Positions 57,949 to 64,000 of a stretch of 64,000 nt of DNA are shown piece by piece. Below the pieces are notes generated by a model. It was not told the DNA's origin and did not search any database. It worked only from the letters and a program-made list of their open reading frames with translations. Numbering within the stretch: the first letter of the stretch is position 1; each line of letters starts with the position of its first letter. The stretch is from Gibbula magus. Taxonomy: Eukaryota > Mollusca > Gastropoda > Trochida > Trochidae. A program made the translations under genes and the position numbers. The stretch lies in contig OW388293.1 in NCBI GenBank assembly GCA_936450465.1, positions 26,045,860 to 26,109,859 of the forward strand, written 5' to 3'.

Positions 57949-60900
57949 AACTGCAGAGATAACAGATAATTATGGACTTGGAAACGTTTGCAGCTGGTGA
58001 ATTCACAGAACTAGCGGGACACTATAGCTATTATTTGAGTCCTGCCATTTGCAATGCGAAGTAGTAAAACTTACTTGTCATATTAACGTTTCGTGTTTTG
58101 TGCCATCTTTAACCCGTTTTTTTAAGTGGCGTTTTCGTTAGTTGCTATGCGAAATAGCAAAGATACCTTTCGTGTCTATGCGCCTTCACATTGACCCCTC
58201 CGCACAGAGCACGTAGCCACGCCCCCTCTTACGTCTTAAGACACATAACAGTGGCCGCTATTTCTGTCACTGTCCGTGCTAAGTAGTTAATAATATGCTA
58301 TGTGAATGAACTTTATCAGGTCAAGATTAAGAGGCTAATTTAGTCGTTAGCAAAATGAACGTTTCTCTGTCTTTGTACTGACATTAACATTAAAAAGTGC
58401 ATATCATTTTCAGATTGTTACTGATGAAACAGTACGAGTAATGTGTGTACTAGACCGAAACCTCTGTCGTCCGAATGCTCTACCTCACACAGCGAGCCGC
58501 ATACTAACGACAGAAGACGGCTATGGTTAAAACTGGGTGGAAATCTGATGTTTTGATTTTGATGTGACAGTTTGCTTAAAATGCCGAGAATCACTACTTG
58601 ATGATAATTTAAAAAATTTCATAACTTAAAATTGTTCTATCAACGCTGTTCTGTTTTACAATTCTTGGTAAACATTTCATTCCTCGGCACTTGTCGAAAC
58701 AACGTTGGGCGCTGCCATTTTGGAAAGCGCCAGCCAATCAGAAACGACCTCGATCACTACTGAGGTCACTATGAATAAAATTAGCGTCACCTGGCTTCTT
58801 GCGATGTCTGAGAGTGAGGACGAATTTGAATGTGCCATTTATGAACATTGTAAAATAAAATATTTATAAATATGGTTGCTACACTTCATCAGTTTGATTA
58901 ATTGATAATGTTATTCATTGATTAGTTGATAATGTTCAAAACATGCTATGGCTACTGGCTAGTCCCTAATGAATATAATGTCGATGTGCCGACATGTAGT
59001 CTAGAAGACGTGCATGCAAGTGGTCCAAACGGAACAAACTGTTGTCTTGAAGTCATCCTATGCCGAAGAATAATTTTATATCCATATAAAATTAAATCAC
59101 AACATCTTTTTATTACGATAAGGTCTTGTTGGTCAATAAAAATCCGTTGTTAGTAAATGCTGACAAAATAAAACCGATTTTATACATCGCGTGAAGTGCT
59201 CAGTAATCGACGCTTATAAAATACGAGCGTAACTATTTGGTGTAATACGGGGTAAAATTAATTTGACACTAGGGTGATGTTTTACACTCTATAGTGGAAA
59301 TTACTTCATCATATTTGTTTTATTCCAGCCTTTTAAAGAAAAAATATTTGTTCTCACGGTCGTAATTTACATCATTGTCAGTCCGACATAACTATGGCCT
59401 TTGCATAACCACATTACCTTGTGTGGTCACATAGTTTTCCAAAATCATATATGCTTTATTTCTTTTAAAGCTTAAATTATTTTCAGAATATGATTTACTT
59501 TAATTTCCAAATTTTATTTAGAGAATAGCTCATTAAAAATGAGAACGCTTATCTTATGAATACCAAGCTGATATGCACGATAACATGGCTGCCGCACATA
59601 TCGCATCTACATCACTCAATTCTCTTTCTGTAAAACTCATCATCATTATTAATATGTTTAGATGTATTCAATATAAAGCCGTATCTTTAGCAAATTGCAA
59701 TAAAAAGAGATATTACAAAAATAAATAAAATATACAATTACTGAAACTTACTTTGCGAACAATTAATTTCCCACGACAATACAACATGGGAAGAAAGTGG
59801 GAAATTGTCGGACTTCCATGTGATGTCAGAACAGGTGCCGTAAATGTCATAGACATGACTAGTGCCTGCTAAATTACCAATACACAAATAAGTTAATAAG
59901 TTATCTGACTGCATATTTGTTTTACAACCTTTACCCATAGATCGGAAAGCATCTCTGCTATATTAAAACACATACATTCAATGTGGATGTAGATTCTTAA
60001 AATGCATGTCGATTATCCTTATTTTGATGGAGATCTATTGGAACATGGTCTCCGTCAATCAGTTGTCAGTCGACAAGTAATCAACGGAGGGATAACGTAA
60101 TTTTATGTACGTTTAGGTCAGTTTATTTCAAAACGTTCTGCAAAAATTGGCAACAGTAAGAATCACGTTTAATTTATGAAAATTATTCGTGCAACGCCGT
60201 GATACTAGTAGATTGCAGCATATGTTTTTATCTTCTAATATCGTACCTATTATGATACATTATGAATTATGAATGTCTTAACATACTTTTGCCGTACGTA
60301 ATGTTAATCAGACTGATATTGAATTAGCGTATCTAGCTGTGAATTTTGATCAATGTTGACTCGTATGTTTTGTGTACAACATACGATTTCGTTCATAGTT
60401 TTCTTGCATTTTGAAAAATAACCACATTTTGTATCCACATATATTTATAAAGCATTATCTGTCGCGATTCTTAAAAGGAAACATATGTTATCATATGCTA
60501 CAGATGTATGTAATTGTATGTATTTCTTGGAAAACAAACAGTGACTAGAATGTATGTATCTAAGAATTTACGTTAGATCTCCCTCACGGCTGGGTCTCCC
60601 AACATCGTCAACATGCGGAGGTCACCATGAATAAATTGTATCTATTTTTAGAATCGTATGACGCAATTTGATTGGTCGATGCAAACACCCGGTATACAAG
60701 ATGGCGGCGTTTGTTGACGTTTCAGTCGGCCGGGACGCTAGCAGATTTCGCGGCCGAATAAAGAAAATAAACAAGCGATGTCGACATCATAAATAGGTGA
60801 AAACAATTCTTGCAAGCGATTCCAATCGATAGGGCATAATTAGAATATGCGTGCGACATGCGAAATAACCGCAACAAAGCAAAAACGATGCATACTGTAC

Positions 60901-61260
60901 AGTATGCGCAAATCCCCCCTGTTTTAACCATAGTCGCTCTCTACCTGCTATCCAGTGGGGTTGCAGGTAGAGCCTCTCGACCTATGTGTGTACATGTATG
61001 ATATCAATGAGTATGATATATTTCTTTCTGCGGTGTGCTGTACAAAAACAGAAACAGATATCAAACTATTGAGCATTGTATACAGGTGGTTATGTACTGC
61101 ATCGTCCTTTAAAGTTTGTGCAATACGTCATAGCATTTGTTTCGGGTTGATGACACCATTTAGACAATATATAGCTTCTCATAATTGTGTGCGCCTAAAG
61201 TATCAAATATAGGCATATAAATCATGAACTGAAATTTTTTTACTTGGGTTTGTACATAAA
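57949..61260. other. no gene recognised
   Basis: AT-rich, with two GC-richer patches. Around 58430-58790 lies ggctatggttaaaactgggt and 'gcgctgccattttggaaagc' followed by ccaatcag. Around 60640-60990, in inverse sense, are gattggtcgatg, aagatggcggcgtttg and ttttaaccatagtcgctct. A 31-codon open frame starts at that ATG (60703) but has no supported continuation. No exon is called. Confidence 0.4.
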
Positions 61261-61261
61261 A

Positions 61262-63602
61262 ATATGACCCTCCCCGGCTTGTCGTAATTTTTTTAATGGC
61301 CCTCCCCATTTTAATGTATTTTTTTTCACGACCCTCCCCAACATACATCTACAAATCGTCTTGAAATTGGACTTCTGAAGATATATTCGGTTCTACATTG
61401 GAAATTTGTTTCTTTTGACACTTTAAAGAAAGTTCTCTCTCGAAAAAAAAACGGTTATAGAATATATACCAGTTATGGGTTTAACATGTGTAACATCTAG
61501 GGTTAAAAGTATCTGTAGAACAACAGATTGATATCGATCATACATTGGCTATGTAGCTCATCAGGTACACATTATTACGGGTATTACATTATCTCTCTTA
61601 GGTAAAAACTATTAACATCTTAAATGATAAGGCATTACCGAGTCACCAAATTTATTATCCCCACTGTCAACACACAATTTTAATTATCATAGACTTTTAC
61701 ATTCTAAGGAAGAAGTAACAAATATATATATTTCTAAAGTTCACCATTTTCCTGATAAAGGGGAAAGGAACCTGAAATTGAGATTCATAATAATTTGTAT
61801 GACACATAAATTTTAAAGATGTGACCTCTATCGTTTTGTCTGTGAGAGGTTTGTACAATATGGTACCACAATAATCTCTAAGTTCCCCCACTGCTCACAC
61901 CCTCCCCAGTGATAAATTTACAAATATAACTGCATGGTCCATGAACTTGCTACGACAAACTAGTGGGAGTCCCAGCAGATATAAGTCACTAAAGTCAGTC
62001 CCTCAATAATTAGGCAAATACAACCCCCAAAAAACCATGTGTCCTGGTGATTCGCAGCTTCAAGTTTTATGAGTCCTTTCCAAATGTTATGAGTATTTGG
62101 TAAATATATCACTTCTTCCCTGAACCATTGTTAACCCTACTTTCCAGCCCTCCTGGTATGACCCTTCTCCCCCTTTCCCTCCAATATGAGTCAATATACA
62201 CCTCTACATAGCACATCTTATAGCAGTAAAAAAAAAGGTAAATCACATTGTTAAGAGCAAAATAAAATTTCAAGGAGCACTAAAAAAGTTAGATTGCTAA
62301 AAATACCTCTATCTATGAATAAAACCAGGAAAATATTTTAGGTAGCTAATAGTCAATACCATTTTGAAGAAAAGGTGGGTTATTTTACATTCAGATATGA
62401 ATTTTCAAGCTGACCCTGAATTTGTTTTTCCTTACTCAAAATTACAGGAAGCAAATGCTCCCAAATTGATTGCTATATTGAGAACTGATTTTGAAGAACA
62501 ACTGCCACCCAAATAATTATTGTTTTTCGAAAACAAGTGTACTTTTGACAATGAGATTTGATTATTTTTTGTTGTTTATCTTTACAGACAATATGAATTG
62601 GTATAATGACCAAATGGTATTGGTACAGGGCAACAAAAGTTACAAATCTTAGTCTCTATCCAACAAAGTTGATATTCTCAAAATTTTAGCTTCTTAACTT
62701 ACTAGTTGTCGAAAGAACATTTCAGTGTGGACACTCTGCCATGCCCATATTCGAGGGGGATCAAGACCAAATGAACAAACTTAAGTCTCTATGTAACAAA
62801 GATGTCATTCAGAAAAGTTCACCTTCCTATGTAAACTGGTTTCTGAGAAGATTGTTTTAGGTAAAATGCCTGCCACTTCAATATTTGAGGGGGGTCGTGA
62901 CCAAATGATCCCTTACTTAAAGTAAAATGTATTTCCCAACAGAAATTCAGTTTTGGGGGTGCAACAGTTTGGGAGGAGAAGTTAAAAATGTCAAATATGA
63001 ACGGATGTTGGACGATGGTCCATACAATGTTCCCAAATATATATATGCTCAAAATAGGCAAATATTCCTCATAGGATTCATTTACATATAGGCCTACCGG
63101 TACCTGTTTAATATATTTTAAATTCGTGTCTGTTTTTCAAAAGTTTTTTTTAAAGGTTTCAGGAATTTTAATAGGTGTCGTATTTCATTTGTTATCATAT
63201 TTATCACTGCATCATTGAGATTATGAATTTGACCGACTTTATTAGCTTATATAGTGACTTTTAATATGTATCTATCAAAATATATCAAACAGAAACAAAA
63301 GCCTTGAAAATTAACTACCTGCATGGACAAAAAGTGTCAGTTTTACTTTTCTACTTTTCTTTCCGCGAACAAAGGAGACAACTCATGGGGATTTTTTTAA
63401 TACTAGCATCAGTTTTGAATATCCAGCTGTCTATGCTTTTTTATCAACTGCTTTACAATCATTTTTCAGATCCTCTTTCAAGTATGTAACAAAGATTGTT
63501 TTATTACGGTCTATTTTTTCATGACCCTCCCCAAGTCCTTGTAATTTTTTTCATGACCCTCCTCCCCTTGTGGTTGTATATTTTTTCATGACCCTCCCCT
63601 GA
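61262..63602. repeat. short repeated words (ttttcatgaccctcccc) at both ends; dispersed repeat at 62700-62990
   Basis: Runs of '(c)atgaccctcccc' spaced by T-rich tracts stand at 61262-61345 and 63515-63602 in the same orientation, about 2.2 kb apart. Between them, 62700-62990 is a relative of the repeat at 15290-15680 (gcccatattcgagggggat, 'cctatgtaaactggttt', caatatttgaggggggtc). No coding sequence supported. Confidence 0.5.
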
Positions 63603-63877
63603 AATATCGTATTCCTATGCCGGGAGCAGTTGTTCAGTTTGAAATAAGTACACGTGAAAAATAAAGATTTGAAACTCCACTAAATCATCTGAAAAGTAAA
63701 ACTATTTACATAATTAACAATTCCTTAGTTTCAATGAAGACATAAACACTACGTCATACCTGCATTCTGCCCCTGTTACCAGACGATCCTTTATATTTTA
63801 CGGACGCTTGAAATACTTCTTTTCGCCGCAATCCTCATTATTGATAAACCTGTCATGTGACCAGCTGATTGGACAAA

Positions 63878-63988
63878 ATGGCGGTTGCATCAATAGGAGA
63901 CAGATCAACGATTGAAGCACTTGCAGCAAAAATGAATAATCCTGATAATCTGAACGATTTTGTGTCGTGTAAATCGGTTTTATCAAAG
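63878..63988 (+). CDS. probable first coding exon of an unidentified gene (continues beyond window)
   Basis: An ATG in a good context (gacaaaATGGCGG) opens a 37-codon frame ending at a strong donor, AAG|GTATGT (63988/63989), phase 0. The peptide starts MAVASIGDRSTIEALAAKMN and continues through NPDNLNDFVSCKSVLSK. An inverted CCAAT box (gattgg) lies about 15 bp upstream, as often seen near starts of housekeeping genes. I do not recognise the protein. It has no signal peptide and looks like a soluble helical N-terminus. It could be a chance open frame, but codon composition, donor and upstream motif agree. Confidence 0.55.
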
Positions 63989-64000
63989 GTATGTAAAATG

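Overview
This is a eukaryotic nuclear DNA window, AT-rich, with small exons (about 45-280 bp) separated by large introns. Gene content and repeat style suggest a lophotrochozoan, most likely a bivalve mollusc. The species guess is inference. It rests on the animal-type CYP39-like P450 and OSCP1 genes, a tandem cluster of short secreted C-type lectins, and many short non-autonomous DNA transposons and dispersed repeats (the 'gccataact...gacggac' and 'tagctcatcaggcctgaaag' types).

Layout. (1) 1-4496: a piggyBac element on the minus strand with a long open transposase (1-1977, running off the left edge). Its right end (GGG/TTAA at 4494-4500) abuts a 53-bp satellite of exactly 16 units (4497-5344). 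(2) 5793-19587, minus: a complete 13-exon microsomal cytochrome P450, most like CYP39A1 (470 aa), with many repeats in its introns. (3) 19588-19715: a 128-bp gap between two divergent start codons, probably a bidirectional promoter. (4) 19716-31262, plus: a complete 10-exon OSCP1 gene (368 aa), with a 50-bp tandem repeat just after its stop. (5) 31.6-40.5 kb: no gene seen; dispersed repeats, a 145-bp tandem, MITEs and a CATC microsatellite. (6) 40492-57948, minus: three tandem four-exon genes for secreted single-domain C-type lectins (A 40492-44802, B 47616-51871, C 55764-57948). They share exon sizes and phases but differ at the sugar/calcium site (EPD, QPD, QPT). Their introns and spacers hold four copies of one MITE family, two minisatellites, a decayed Tc1-like transposase and several hairpins. 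(7) 57.9-63.9 kb: no gene recognised, scattered repeats. (8) 63878-63988: a probable first coding exon of an unidentified plus-strand gene that leaves the window.

How the genes relate. The P450 is predicted to be an ER sterol or oxysterol hydroxylase. OSCP1 is an unrelated conserved protein that probably shares its promoter. The lectins look like a locally duplicated recognition family. Every exon model below was built by eye from reading frame, GT/AG sites, phase agreement and recalled family similarity. No alignment, transcript or database search was available.
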